From Purpureocillium takamizusanense (taxonomy: Eukaryota; Ascomycota; Sordariomycetes; Hypocreales; Ophiocordycipitaceae): a stretch of 64,000 nt of DNA. Positions 22,554 to 34,951 of this stretch are shown in pieces (the stretch's first letter is position 1; every line of letters begins with the position of its first letter). The notes beneath the pieces were generated by a model that saw only the letters and a program-made list of their open reading frames with translations, was not told the DNA's origin and made no database searches. The position numbers were made by a program, and so were the translations under genes. The stretch covers positions 709,501-773,500 of the forward strand of contig NC_063074.1 in the NCBI RefSeq assembly GCF_022605165.1, in the 5' to 3' direction.

Positions 22554-24628
22554 TCAACCGCGAGAACTAGCTTTGCGCAGCGATTGAGGGGGTTTGGTGG
22601 TATCCCAAATAAAATCACCGCCTGGCCGGAAGCCGTACTTGGCATTATCGTCTGCCTCATCGTCCTCAACAGATTGCTGGTTCTTCTTCGAAGAGGCGAG
22701 CTTTGGTTCGAACTGCTCACCAGTGGAGTAGAACGCCTGAATCTCGCGGTTGATCTTAGCTCCGACGGGTCGCAGGTCGCGCAGATCCTTTTCTGGAAGC
22801 ATGTTCTCGTTGATGACCTTGTTAAAAGCACTGAACATAAGTCGGGCGAGGGCGATGACCTCTCGCTTGTCATTGTAGAAAGTGTCTTGTTTCTTCTCGG
22901 TGGCAGATGTGGCGGCGGCGGTAGCAGCGTCGGCAGCAGCACGGGGCTGAGCCTTGAAGTAATAATAGTGGACCTGCTTGTAAGGCTCCCAAAGGCGCGC
23001 GAGGGCGGTGGTGATCTGCGTGCCGTATTGGCGTTTGGCAGCGGCATCGTCACCGTTCTGGGCTTGGGCGCGAAGGTGGAAATGGCTGACGAGGGCGACG
23101 CGCAGGTAGAGGCGCAAGGTGTGGATGTCAGGGGCTGGCTGGAGGCGTCCCAACATGGAGGCTAGAACGGAAGTGGCGTTCTGCATGGCATTGGGGTTGA
23201 TGTTGTCGCGGATGCATGTCTCCATGGCGATACGATAGGGCTTGGGATCCAGGTACTCGTCGGGTATGATGGCGAGGATGGCGGCGGCGTGCGCGCTGGC
23301 CTTGGCCACCTTGAGCATGCCGAACATGCGCAACCAGTTGTCCCTGTCTGGAACGATGCCATAGTGGCGGACCATGAGGTTCCAATACTTGATGCCGGCC
23401 GTGGTGAGTTTGGAGGAGGCCAGCGTGGTGAGGACAAGGGCGAGAGTGTTGCGCCCAGGCACGGTGTAGACGGCCTTGGAGGCTGAGGGGCGCTTGGAGG
23501 CGCTTGAAACGGCGATGTCGCGCATTTCCGGGTCCTGAATTTTCTCATCGGCTGCGGCGAGCGCCTTCGTGAGGTCGGGGATGTTCATGGTCTGCTGCAG
23601 CAGGTCAAGCACCTCTCGCTTGACCTCACGATTCGGAGACATGAGGAGGACACGGCCCAGGGCGCAGACGAGCTCCTCATCAATGGCGAGCCGGCCCTGC
23701 CTCCACTTGTCAACAACCTCAGTCCAGAGGGCCTTGGAGCGGTCAACGGCGCGCTGAATGTTGGCAGCCTGCTGCTCCTTGGGCAGATCCTTGATCTCGC
23801 CGAGCGCATGGTGGCGCAGAGCGTTGAGGATGGTGGTGTAGGTATAGGCGGTTGGGGCACGTGTTGAGTCGTTGACGGTGTCGGCGATGAGGAACATGGA
23901 GTCGAGGTCGCCGGCGCGGGCGCAAACGTTGAGCACGGCGTTGAGGTGTATCGAGTTGGGCTGCAGACGCTTGTCCGTCATGAGCAGGTTATAGTGCTTG
24001 ACCGCCTCGGCGACGGCCAGCTTAGGATGCTGGGACCTGGCACAGCCACGGAACAGAATCGTAAAGGTCTGGACGTTGGGGAGCTGCGCGCGCTTCTTCA
24101 TCTATTCTGGAATTAGCGATCTCGGGGTTGAGTGAGTGTGGCAGTACGGAGGCTTACGTCGTTGTAGAGCTTCACGGCCTTTTTGAGCTGCTGCTTCTCC
24201 AAGAGATACGATATCAGGTGGTTCCAAGCAACGACGACCTGTCGGTCCTTGCTGGCCTGCTGTGTCAGGAGCAGCGCTTCGTCGAAGCGGTCTTTAGCCA
24301 GCGTCTGCTCGACATGCTGGGCTATTTTCCAGGGGTCCTCCATGTGCGCAAGATGCTTATTGACAGCACGCTGCAGCCGCGCGCGCTCCTTCTTCTGCAC
24401 AACCGTCGCATCTTCAGTATCTGTGCGCAAACTTTGCGGAGAGTCGACAGGGTGGGCGGGCACGGCAGCGGCAGCGGCAGCAAGCGATGAGGACGTGCCG
24501 TATGGTCGAATCCGGCTGCCAGGGCGCAGCGGAAGCTGGGCTGGTCGCAAGGCCGCCGGTGTCTCTAGAGAGGCTGTTTGGAGTGTTCTGCGCAGACACG
24601 CGACGCAGCCCAAGAAGCTGCCCGGCAT
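22554..24628 (-). CDS. pentatricopeptide repeat protein, probably mitochondrial
   Basis: Predicted 672 aa from two exons (24628-24158 and 24101-22554) joined across a 56-nt intron that keeps the frame. The N-terminus from the chosen ATG (MPGSFLGCVACLRRTLQTAS) is rich in Arg, Ala and Ser and lacks acidic residues at first, as in a mitochondrial presequence. Helical-repeat signatures follow, such as NVQTFTILFRGCARSQHPKL, NSIHLNAVLNVCARAGDLDS and TAYTYTTILNALRHHALGE, which have the spacing of PPR units. Such proteins bind organellar RNA and act in its maturation, stability or translation. I cannot assign a specific target RNA. An in-frame upstream ATG at 24790 would add 54 residues without presequence character. 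It is divergent from the RRM-like gene. Confidence 0.8.
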
Positions 24629-25060
24629 GGCAGCTGGTGAGGGCGAGCAGTACGACACGGCGCGAAAGAGGCTGAGTGATGTGATGGCGAGAGGAGCGGT
24701 TTGTCGCTGAGAATAAGTACAGTGCCATATTTTGCGTGCTTCATAGATGCTCTCCAAAGTCTTTGAGAAATTCCTTATCTTATCAGCCATGATGCAGGGG
24801 TCGGTCGCTCCAGGTCCAGAACAGGGCGCGCGCTAACTACGAGGCGCGCTGTCAGCTGGGTGCCGACGGTTGCTCATCACCTAAAACCTCCAAGTCGAGC
24901 ACAAGCCGCCACCAAACCCGCGCGGCGTGACATTCCGCATCTCGACGGCCCTCGACCACACCGGCATATTCTCCCCCTATCCCCCCGCGCGGCTTCACCT
25001 CCCCGCCTCTATCATCCTTGCATCGATACCCGGGTTCCGCTCACGTACTCGCTCGCGACC
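24629..25060. other. bidirectional promoter region (PPR / RRM-like genes)
   Basis: These 432 bp separate two divergent starts. The right half is C-rich with CT tracts before the ATG at 25061. The left half contains the alternative in-frame ATG (24790) of the PPR gene. No RNA gene or repeat is visible. Confidence 0.55.
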
Positions 25061-26274
25061 ATGGCGCCCACCGCGCCCGATTTCCAAAAGTTCATCACCG
25101 ACGGTACGATACCCAACGCAGCGATCTCACGGCGATGAAGGCGTTTGTTCCGTGCTGACCGTCGCGCCCCCGGCTTTTTCGCGTCAAACAGCCCGCGAGC
25201 GCAAGAAGAACGAGGCGCTCGCCGATCGGATCTTCTCCCGGGATCGCCGGCAGAGCGCGCCCTCCAAGCTCAGAGCAAGCGCTACGTCGGGCGTTGGCGG
25301 CTCCCTTGCCAGCCGTGTTGGCGTCGTCAAGAAGGTTCGTCTCGTGTCCCCCTCCGTTGCCCAAAATCTCCTCCCTCGCCTCTTGCCTCTCCTCCTGCTG
25401 ATCAGTGTTGCCCTCACAAGCAGCGCGTCGGAGATGCGACCTCGCGCAGGTCGAGCATGCCCTCGGCGGGCGACGTGAACGGCGAGTGGACGCACGATCT
25501 GCACGACTCGCTCAATACCCGACCCGGGTCACTGGCATCCCGCATCACGAGGCCCGGCGCCGCCCCTAACAAGAAGACGATTCCCGCTCAGCAGCGAAAG
25601 TCGAAGCTCTCTTCAGCACTGGACCGAGCCGATGTGGACCAACTTAACATCGTCAACAATGGAAGCGCCGCCACAGCATCGACGTCGCGGAGCAGGGCGG
25701 GTGGTTTGGGCATGTCGATCCGCGGACTGGCTGGCCCCTTCGCCGTCATGGGTCAAAACTTTGCACCCGGCACGTCAGCAGCGGACATTGAGAGCGCCAT
25801 GACTCCCATCGGCGGCGACATGGTGAGCTGCAGCATCGTGAAAACGCATCCGTTTGTCCTAGCCGAAATGGTTTTTTCCTCGCGCGAGGGTGGCGAGCGC
25901 GTCATCGACACCTTCAACGACAAAACGGTACATCTCCCATCCCGCTTGTAATTCCCTTGATCCTGGCAATCTATAAGGTACTGACAGACAGCGCCAAACA
26001 GGCCGATGGTAGGATTCTCAAAGTCTACGCAAAGCCGGGCGGCTATTCGTCTCCCGCCACTACAAGCTCGCCACCCGCGAATGCCCCCAACGGACCTCGC
26101 GCCACGAGAGCCACAACGCGCGACCAGGTCGTTGACGGGCGCTTGGGGTTCGGGGATGATCTCATGGACACGGACATGGCATCATCGTCCTCCAAAGCTT
26201 CCACGCGGCAACCCTTGTACAGTGACAGGTTGATCGCTGGGAACCGCCGGAGTCGGGGACGCGGCGGCAGATAA
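25061..26274 (+). CDS. RRM-like protein with RGG-type tail
   Basis: Predicted 320 aa (or 321). Exons: 25061-25103, 25192-25334, about 25424-25927, 26002-26274. After an acidic/basic N-terminal part (RERKKNEALADRIFSRDRRQ) comes a Ser/Arg-rich linker. Then a domain of about 80 residues runs from GLGMSIRGLAGPFAVMGQNF through DIESAMTPIGGDMVSCSIVK and VLAEMVFSSREGGERVIDTF to ADGRILKVYAKPGG, the beta-alpha-beta layout of an RRM fold with weak RNP motifs. The C-terminus is RRSRGRGGR, an RGG-like tail. This suggests a nucleic-acid or protein-binding adaptor in the nucleus. I do not recognise a named orthologue. The third exon may begin at CAG (25421) or just after it (25424), which changes one residue. 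Confidence 0.72.
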
Positions 26275-27557
26275 GCTGCTGGTTTTTATCCCTCGTTTTC
26301 TCACAATCCTGTGACTCCTTGTCGCCGTGTCTTATGCGGCGGATGGCTGGTGCCAGATGGCAAGGGTTGTTTTCTCGGGGCAGAACGGCATGGGCCTTGG
26401 GCTGAGCCTTGGCGGGCGACCCATCGGTCGTGATGTACCCAGCGCTTGGGTATCTCGACAATACTCTTTCCATATCTCAGGCTTCATGGTTGCAAGTGGT
26501 GAGCCGTAGGAGGGAAACGGTCAACGTACGGCGTTCAGGCGAAAAGGCTCGTGGCCATATTGTACTCCTTCAAGGACAGCCCGGAGGGGTGGGAAAGGAC
26601 AATCTCTGTGGTTTAGTCCCTAGAATTGAACATTCTCGAAAAGTGAGCCGAAGAATCAGGGGTCGACTCAGTTAAGATCTTTCTTTCTTTGGCGTGAACT
26701 ACCTCAGGTATACCAATGAGAAGCTGGCCGTAATGCTTCTGCCCATCTCCGGTCGGACCCATTGCCACATACCATTCTGCTGCTATGCAACCGTCCCCTG
26801 GTCCCCGTCATCATGTTCATACATGGACAATCAAACAGCCCTTCCCCGTATGAGCAACACAACGATACCGTATCTACATCTGCCTCAACTCCTGCACCGA
26901 CTGGCCATTCATGTCTCCCGCCGACACGAACACACCACTTCGTTCCAGACGGCCGCCCTTTTGAGATCTATCTCAATCTCCAGCGTCACGGCGAGAAGCA
27001 AAAGAAAAGATTCAAGCGTCTGTGACGAGCGTTCCTGAGGAAAAAAGGACAATGGAAAGGAAACTGCTCAGGGACCGGCCGTGCGAGGCGTTTCGAGCCG
27101 ACGTCCTCTAACGCATCGAGGCCCTTCCCGTGTACAACGAAAACAAAGTGATCCTAAAACCTGCAAACCCCGTGTACGCATGGCGACCCCCTCTCAGCCC
27201 CTCACTCGTACATATCATGCCCCAGCCCTTTCCACCCAGGTTGTTCTGTCCCGGATGATCGTAAACGTTACAGCCACCTATGGCATCGCCTCATTGTCGA
27301 TCCTATCAAACCTCATGGGCTTTCTAGCCGTAGAAGTTGATGGACGATCCGAGGAGAAGCTGCTGCCTACAAGCTGGCCGCCGGATGGGCAGACAATCAG
27401 GCGCATCTTCCCAAACTGAAGCCTGTTGACAGGATGAAGGCAACTGCTGGTCGAGGTCGTATCGGCTAAGTGCATCTTGCTGCGTAAGCTGAATCCGCTG
27501 CTTTAGAGATAAACGATCTGGTATGCGTGGCATGCCAGCGATTCACATTCGACCATT
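26275..27557. other. convergent intergenic region
   Basis: This 1.28 kb lies between the ends of the RRM-like gene and YAK1 and should carry both 3' UTRs. The frames present are short and lack domain-like content. No RNA gene or mobile element was recognised. Confidence 0.55.
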
Positions 27558-30437
27558 TCAATGCCAAGGGTTCTGATTACCCATGAAACCTTCTTCAAGG
27601 GTCCGTTCCTCGAGGTTCCGAATAAAGTCTCGATTCCCCCGACCGCCTTGCTGGACTCTGCTTCCTCTCCGGCCAGCCCTACCGGGCGTTGTGTCCATGC
27701 CAGGCATTCCTTCGCCAGGGGGCGGATAGTACGCCGGGCTAGGCTGTAGCCGAATCGGCTGACTTGGGTCAAGGTGGCTAGCGACCCGTTGGATGGCAGC
27801 CGGAATACCGCTTTGCTGCTGTTCCATTGTGGATGCCCTCTGTCTGTTGGCCCTCATGCCTCCCTGTTGGTACACGTTCGGTTGCGACACGGTCCCGTAT
27901 TGCGCAGGGATCTGCTGGGGGGGTTGCATGACCATTTGCCCGTATTGGCCAGCCTGCGGTCCATAGGGAGGGGCCATGCCGGCGTGGCTCGCGGCTGGGT
28001 TGTAAACAGGATTGGCACCGTACATGGGCGGCTGAGGGTGAGCCGAGGGTGGGTACTGCGAGGCCGCCATAGAAGCGTAAGCCCCTTGGGCCGCCGATTG
28101 CGCCTGGGCCAGCGCGGCTTGTGCTCGCTGCTTGCTGAGGGCCTCAGCCTGTTGCTGCTGTTGCGTTCCCGGTGCGGGAGATCGGTTGAGAGAGCTTGAT
28201 TTCAGGTTCATGGGTGGAACGAACGGTCCTGTGAACTTTTGCTGGGTAATAAAGGGATGCAGCTTCGCCTGCTGGGGCGACCATCTCTCCAAGGGATTTA
28301 TTGTGAGCAAGCCGCGAACAAAGTCAATGAAAGCAATTCGGTTGTTCATTTCTGCATGGCAATGTCAGCTTTCGCACCTCCGAGGCAACAAAAGTCTCCT
28401 TTCTTACCGCGGTCAATCTCGCTCTGCTTCATGTTCTTGCGAGGCATGGGGTAAGACTTGATGATCTCCGGTAGCGTACTTGCTTGAAAGTACTTTTTGC
28501 TGGGCTGCTCCTTAGTATTGTGCTCCCTGGCGTACTGTTCCATACTCTTCAACTGGTACGTGCGTCTTCCAAATTCATCCTGTCGCTTCTCGAAGAACTC
28601 GCCGGCTTGTTTTCCCATCTCCATCATCCAGTTCTGTGGGTTGCCCAGCATCTCCACGATGCGAGACACCTGATTGTACTCGGACGATCCGGGGAAGAGC
28701 GGAAGGCCGAGGAACAACTCGACGACGATGCAGCCCAAGGACCACATGTCAATAGCCGACGAGTAAGGAAGGCCAAGTAGAACTTCAGGCGACCGGTAGA
28801 ATCGTGACTGGATGTACGTGTATACAGTCTGCCGCTCGTCACATGCTGACCCAAAATCGATGATTTTGATGATGGGACTTTCCAGGTTCTTCAACAGGAT
28901 GTTCTCAGGCTTCAGGTCACAGTGAATCAGCCGCGCCTTATTCAGGAGGGCCAAGCCATTGAGTAGCTGCTGGGCGAATACTCGAACCAGTGTCGTGCTT
29001 AGGCCGCGGAACTGGTTCTGCTTGATGAGCTCGTAGAGGTTGACGCTGAGCAGTTCGAATACGAGACAAAGATGCTGTCGATGAATGAAGGTGTCCTTGA
29101 GGCGCAAGAGATGATGGTCGTCATTCTTGTCGAGCTTCGTATTGAGCTGTTCCAAATGGTCAGCCCCCCTTCCTTTGGGTAGACAACGAGCGAGAGCTCA
29201 CCAAGTCGAGCACCGAAACCTCCATCATGCTTTGATTAAAGTAGGCAGTGCGGTTTTTGATGACCTTTACCGCAACGACTTCCTGGGTCTTGAGGTTTTG
29301 ACACTTCACGACCTGTCCAAACGTGCCTTGCCCGAGTACATCCAAAATGAGATAGCGGTTCCTAAGACACAAGATTAGCACACAGTCCATGTAGATGGGG
29401 TTTTGTCCTGACGCACTTGTGGCCTGCCTCCTCGGAGCCCAGAATATCATTCACATAAAGGATATAATCGCTGTCTTCGTTGTCGTAGCCATCGTTCTTC
29501 ACACCTTTGCTGGGCTTTGTCAACACCCGGCGCGGGTTTCGGGACGTCTCGTACTTGAAGCTTGGATTGCAAATGCGGTACGTAGCAGGGAGATGGACAG
29601 TGAGCGCTTGCAGGGGCTATAAAGCTTGTGAGCATGGAAGACGAGGTCGAAGAGAGCGGTACCTACGCTGATGAATCCACCTTCGGGATTCGCGCGTCTA
29701 AAAGGTGGCTGACGGCTGCCTTTCGGATGCAAATCGGTTGCAGCCCTTACTTTCCTGAACTCAGGCACTGGCTTAGGAGCGGGGGGGTTTTGGCGTCGCG
29801 GGGACGACTTGTCGTTGGCGAAGCTACCATCAAGGTGAGCAACGGCCGATGAAGGGTAGCCATCATGCGACGAGGCGAACGCCGTGATGGAGGGCAACGG
29901 TTGCCCCCCTTGCCTTCCTGGGAAGTAAGGGCTATGAGGATAATCGCCTGGCGACTGTGTCTGTGACGGAGGGTTCCCAAACTGGCTGGACTTGGGAGCG
30001 TATGGGGAGCTTGGCGAGAGGGTGTCCATGGGGGAGTACCTCTGGGCTGCAGCTGACGGCGGTTGTTCCTGCGGCGAATGGAGGTTCGGGGGTCGACTGC
30101 CCGACATATGAGTCTGATGATGCGGCCGCATAGGATACTTGATGCCCGCATGGGCATCATGAGCATCATGCATGGCAACGTCGCCGTTGCCGTCGCGAAT
30201 GGCAGGACCGGGCGCCATAGGAGACGAAACACCAGGGTTGGCAACGTGATGCATGGTGCCGTGGGGGGCGGCGTGGGCGGGCGCACCGCCGTGATACTGG
30301 CCGTGATCGTAGCCGTAGCCGGCGCCGGCTGGCGGCGCGGGCTGACCGGCATAGTCTCGCGGCATCTGAGAACCGCCGTTGTGTCGTCGCGAGGCCGCAG
30401 CCGCGTCGGGATATGACTGCTGCCAGGCTGGATCCAT
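27558..30437 (-). CDS. YAK1: DYRK-family protein kinase Yak1
   Basis: Predicted 887 aa. Exons on the minus strand: 30437-29667, 29616-29417, 29361-29202, 29146-28408, 28351-27558. All introns are GT-AG and 50-56 nt, and the frame is kept. The N-terminal 260 residues are disordered (Pro/His/Ser/Gly-rich). The kinase domain follows: glycine loop GQGTFGQV, VAVK lysine, HCDLKPENILL (catalytic Asp near 453), DFGSAC, and the DYRK activation-loop YTYIQSRFYRSPE, whose second Tyr is the self-phosphorylated one. The KYFQASTLPEII stretch is Yak1-typical. The C-terminal tail is Gln/Pro/Ala-rich. In other fungi Yak1 acts opposite PKA and TORC1 in growth arrest, stress resistance and development, moving between cytosol and nucleus. 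Confidence 0.95.
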
Positions 30438-31176
30438 GGCGGCAAGGGGCCGGGAGGACGGCGGCTCGGCTGCCTCACTGCGTGGTTATCGACCGCGACG
30501 AGGGAGGGTAGAAGTGGAGGAGGCTGGAAGGAAGCGCGCAGGGCGGCGGCGTCGACGTCGACGCAACGGGTAGGTGTCGGACGAGCGAGCTCAAACGACG
30601 GCGCGACGTGACGAGGAAGACCGTGACGCTGCGAGCGCTGGGCCGGACGAGGTCGCAGGACTGCGTGCGTTTGGAGGAGCTGTTCCAGTCGATGCAAGAT
30701 TGTCGCCGCCTAGCGTGCGTTGCTTTGCCAGCGACGGGCGGGCGTGGGGACGGGATTGGAGAGATCCCAGGTTGGGGGCAGCGCTGGGGAATTGGGCACC
30801 TCGACGGCGGCCCAAGTTCCCGAGGCGGAAAGATGCGAGATGATCGTCGAGCCTGCAAGCGTCCTATGTGCTCATGATGAATGGCGGTGGCAGATTGACC
30901 CCGTGTGTCAGCCCGTGGCCGTTGGTTGCAGAGTCATGCGAAGACGAGCGAATGGATGCTTCGGGGGGGGAGAGGAGGAGGATGCGTGAGCTGAGTCGAG
31001 CCGACTACGAGTGGCACGGCGAGCCAAGGAAAGGTACATGTAGCAAGCGAGCAAGCACTCAGGCTGACCCAAACCAGTCAGTGGAGGCCGGGCTGGCAGT
31101 CGGTGGTCGACGGGTGGAGGTGGGCGGGCGCATGTGGCACCAGCAGGACTGAAGCTGTCTGTCTACCTGGTAGTAG

Positions 31177-31204
31177 CTGGCTGGCTGGCTGGCTGGCTGG
31201 CTGG
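31177..31204. repeat. (CTGG)7 microsatellite
   Basis: Seven tandem CTGG units lie in the YAK1 upstream region. This is a simple-sequence tract. Confidence 0.9.
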
Positions 31205-31974
31205 GCAGCGCGAAGCGTCGGGTGCAGTGGGGTGGCCGGGCAGTGGGCTCCAGGTTCCATGAGGACGAGGTGCCCAGGAGGAGGAGGCATTAGATCCGTC
31301 CTGGCTGCCTTCCAGCTTGAGTGTGGAGGTGCCAGGGCTGTGTGCTGCGCAACAACAAGCCGCATCAGCAGAGGCGCGCGCGCTAACGCTGGCAAGGACG
31401 GCGCCGCAACCTTGCCAAGCATGTCGTGTAATTACTGTACCTTACCTACCTACCCCTTCTGCCCCCGCAACGAGGCAGGGCCACTGCGTGCGCCTACTAT
31501 AAGGTACTGATGTACGAGCAGCCAGTGCTACGTACGAGGTGCCATGAATGCCCTTGGGAATTGCTCCGTGACCTGAGGAATAGAGGCCAGTCTTCCAAGG
31601 TCGGCGCCCCAAAAGCTCAGGTAGCCTGGGATGATTGCCAAACTCACAGCTGCATTCGGATGAGACGGACGGGCCGCTGCCGACCAATCCAGGACGGTGC
31701 AGGAGCCCTTCATCACCACACGTTCCCAGGCCGTGAGTGCACGGGCTCAGCCTTTGACGTGCAGGGTCGTGTCGCCGTGCTCGCCGCGCATCCCTTTGCT
31801 CGACTCCTCCTCAGCCGGTATAGGTTGAGTGAGGAACGTCGTGCTCTGGCCTTCACGAGAAACCCTATCTGATCGTGTGTGCGCCTGCCACCTGAGCGGC
31901 AGAATACTTCATGTGAGGAAACTGGCATCATGCAACCCAAAGACCAACATGCCAACTGCCTAGCAGGTCTCTTA

Positions 31975-32045
31975 GTAGTACTACCTACGTATACTGTACT
32001 GTACTTCGAAGGTTAGTACCTACCTAGTACTTACCTAGTAGTAAG
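31975..32045. repeat. cluster of TACC/TAGGTA-type motifs
   Basis: A 70-bp stretch is made almost entirely of TAGTAC, CTACCTA, GTACTGTAC and TACCTAGTA units, forming several overlapping small inverted repeats. It could fold into hairpins or hold multiple protein-binding half-sites. It resembles the other intergenic palindromes in the window. Confidence 0.6.
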
Positions 32046-33273
32046 GTCTCGACCGGCTGCGACCATGCCTTTCCTCACTTTTACAGTGAAACTCGAGCCC
32101 TTCGAGCTGAGGAGGAACGGTGCCCTCCTTCCCAGACGTTCAAGCGCCTCACCTCATGAGCTCGTGGATGCTGGTCTCCCGCATTGTGGGCCAGCCTCCA
32201 CTGACGGCGGCTCCAACTGGCGCTTGGCTGACCGCGCGAAGGCCCCCAAAGCCGCAGCCACTGCCACCTACGAACCTAACCTCATGGGCTGTGAACGCCG
32301 AACAGCTCCAACCCTGCCGCCCGTACCGAGTGCTTTTCTCGTTGGTTTCGCTTCTCGCTACCGACTTGGAATCGCATCAGGGCAGCGACAAACCCATCGC
32401 TGTCGAATTTTCCAACAGCTCTCTTGCCGTACGTATGCGATGCGAGACACCAGTTTGGGCCTAACCCACCGGCAAACCACGCGGGCCATCGCCATGGGAT
32501 GACTGTGGTCGGTACGCCGCAAAGGAAGCGCCCACGCCAAGCCTCGGCATTGGCGCGAAGCTCTTAGCAGACTGTTCTCGAAAGGGGACTCTTGCTAGAT
32601 ATCCATCTTCTGTGTTAGCGGTGGCCGCCATCACGCTCAGGGCAACCACCACCTATCTCTCTCTGTACATGGCTATGTTGCCGAATAGCTCGTCACTCCT
32701 CCCTCCGCCCATTCATGCCTTCCACAGGCCCATTCAACCGTCAAAGTGGTGATTAAGCGCTTTGTGCGGGCGACTACATTGAATCAATCAGCCCCGTCCG
32801 TCCCGCCGAGCACTGTGAAGAAAGAAAACAGTTCGTCAACGTCGTCGCAAAATATTGTATGGGTATGTCGCGCTGAATTTGCATCCGGGCGATCGTAAGG
32901 TATCGCCCTGCCCAATATGCCCAGCAGCCGATGATGGGGAAAGCTATAGAATATGCGGCCCATGGAGGATACTTGAACTGTCGCAGAAAATTTTGACCAT
33001 GGCAATCACCGCACAAGTCAATTCAGACAGAGACAGAGACAATGAACCCAGGTAATAGAAGGAGAGGAGCATAAAAAGGTTGATTCCAGATAAATGAACA
33101 AGAAGATGGGGAAACATCGCTTGAGGAGAAACGAGGGGTATGAAATGGACGCAGACAAGCTCAAACAGACAAGTGCGCTTTCACAGCTCCGCCCTCTGAG
33201 TGGCGGGCTCTCTTGCCGGCCTCGAATCTGCGGCTTCACCTGCTCGGGCTGCCGCATATTTTGCTGTTCACGT

Positions 33274-34951
33274 TTACGACTGATAGCCGCCAAATCCGTT
33301 GTTGAAGGCCTGCCCAGGCTGGGGTTGGTTCCACTGGGCATTAGGACCCTGCTGCCCTCGTCCAAAGCCTCCGGCGCTCTGAGGCCCGCCGTACCCTAGC
33401 GGGGAACCACCATAGCCAGCCGGGGACCCAGTTTGAGGGCCTCCGAAGTTGCCGTGCTGGCTGCCGAACTGGGCTGCAAGTCAAGATCGTCAGCAAACCA
33501 GTCTCGATACACCTCCACGTGGTCGATCACATACCACCATATTGTGGGTAGTAAGTAGGAGTGCCCGGGTAACCGCTGGGGGTCTGCGCGTTCTGAGGGC
33601 TGTACTGCTGGGAGGGATCGAAGTTCTGCTGTTGAGCACTCGGGGTCTTGTCCTTGCCCCACTACGTTTGCGTTAGAAATCATCGTATCGAGCCAGCCGG
33701 GGCATAGACTTACACTGCACTTGAGCGGCCTGCCATTGACGTTGTATCCATTCATCTGGCAAATGGCCATGGCCGCATTCTCGTGGCTGTCCATCTTGAT
33801 AAAGGCAAACCCCCTGTCAGCTTGGAAGCGAGACTCGACAACGAAGCCGAAATTTTGAAACAGAGGCACCACGTCGTTGGGCGTTGTGTACGGCGTCAGG
33901 TTGCCAACATAGCAGGTGGTCTGCCAATTAGGAGTCTGGCCGAGAACAACATCGTAGCTGGCAACGCCGTGCGCAGGGAACTGATGATGGCCGTACGGGG
34001 TGGTGGGAGTCATGCCCATGGCCTGCATCGCCTGCTGCTGAGCCATGGACGGCTGGCCCTTCTGGTTCGCCCAGTTGCAACGAATGGCTCGAGACCCTAG
34101 CCACTCGCCATCCATGGAGCTCAAAGCCTTTTCAGCGTCAGGCCGATCGCGAAACGCGACGAAACCATAGCCTCGAGTACGACCAGTCTTCATGTCCCAC
34201 ATGACGCGAGCCTCGGAGACTGAGCCGAAAGCCGAAAAGGCCTGTAGGAGTACTTCGTCATTGACCTCGTTGGACAGGTCTCCGACAAAGATGTGAAAGT
34301 GACTAGATGTGTCCTCCTTGCTTGTCGTGTTCGACTGATAAGCCCAATTGACTCGGATTTCCTATCATTGTTTAGTATCTTGCCACCTAATATTGCGGCT
34401 TGAGGGGCATCATACCGACTGGTGTACTCTCCGTCCATTGAGGGTCTGCATGGCCCGCTCGGCAGCTCCAGGGTCGTCATACTCCACGAAACCGTAGTTG
34501 TAGCCCTTAGCCTATCAGGACCCAACGGTTAGCGTTTCTCTGAGACATGAAGAGAGACGTTGCGGCTCACATTCTTGTCGGGAATAATCTTGACATTCTG
34601 TACGTGGCCGGTGGTCTCGAATATCTGCCGCAGGACATCCTCGGTGACACGTTGGTCGAGTCCTCCAACGTAGAGGGCTCGCTTATTTGGCTCTGGCGCA
34701 GCGCGCCTAAAGCCCGCCGAGCCCCCGGGAGACATGAGTCCGGACTGATCTCCGCCGGACATGGGAGAAGTAATGGCAGTCGGGATGGGGTTGGTGTTCT
34801 GAGGAATGTGCAGCGGAGGCGGGGGCATGTGGGATGTGTTGGATTGTCCGTTCTGCACACCGTCGAAAGCTTGGGTAGCTCCGGTACCAGGTTGCGGCTG
34901 GGGGGGCATCTGCGCCGGGTTGGGCGCGGCACTTGTGTCGGTCATGGCCAT
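33274..34951 (-). CDS. PUB1: three-RRM RNA-binding protein, Pub1/TIA-1 type
   Basis: Predicted 483 aa. Exons on the minus strand: 34951-34571, 34511-34416, 34361-33714, 33661-33535, 33473-33274. After a Pro/Gln-rich N-terminus come RRM1 (about 92-165, RNP2 LYVGGL, RNP1 YGFVEY), RRM2 (about 179-255, IFVGDL and GYGFVAFR) and RRM3 (about 304-375, CYVGNL and RGFAFIKM). RRM3 ends in KCSWGKDK across an intron. A Gln/Gly/Pro/Asn/Tyr-rich prion-like tail of about 100 residues closes the protein. Pub1/TIA-1 proteins bind U-rich mRNA, stabilise or silence transcripts and enter stress granules. Nam8 is a related alternative, but the TIA-1-like RRM order with the Q/G-rich tail favours Pub1. The start ATG is the first of two in-frame (MAMTD). 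Confidence 0.88.

Larger units (their letters stand above)
30438..33273. other. intergenic region between YAK1 and PUB1-like gene
   Basis: This 2.8 kb holds the YAK1 promoter at the left and the 3' flank of the RNA-binding-protein gene at the right. It contains a (CTGG)n tract at 31177-31204 and a dense group of TACC/TAGGTA motifs at 31975-32045. The longest ATG frames (about 145 codons at 32065-32502) have no domain-like content and I do not call them genes. Confidence 0.55.

Noticed and set aside
31975..32045. Possible CRISPR-like or transposon end repeats
   Set aside because: Units are too short and irregular, with no spacer structure, no target-site duplication and a eukaryotic context.
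32065..32502. 145-codon frame with ATG
   Set aside because: No domain, no intron signals, and several overlapping frames are equally open; I see no evidence of coding.
33662..33713. Longer reading of the RNA-binding protein through this segment
   Set aside because: The segment has a clean GTAAGT donor and TAG acceptor; reading through it breaks the conserved KCSWGKDK sequence after RRM3.
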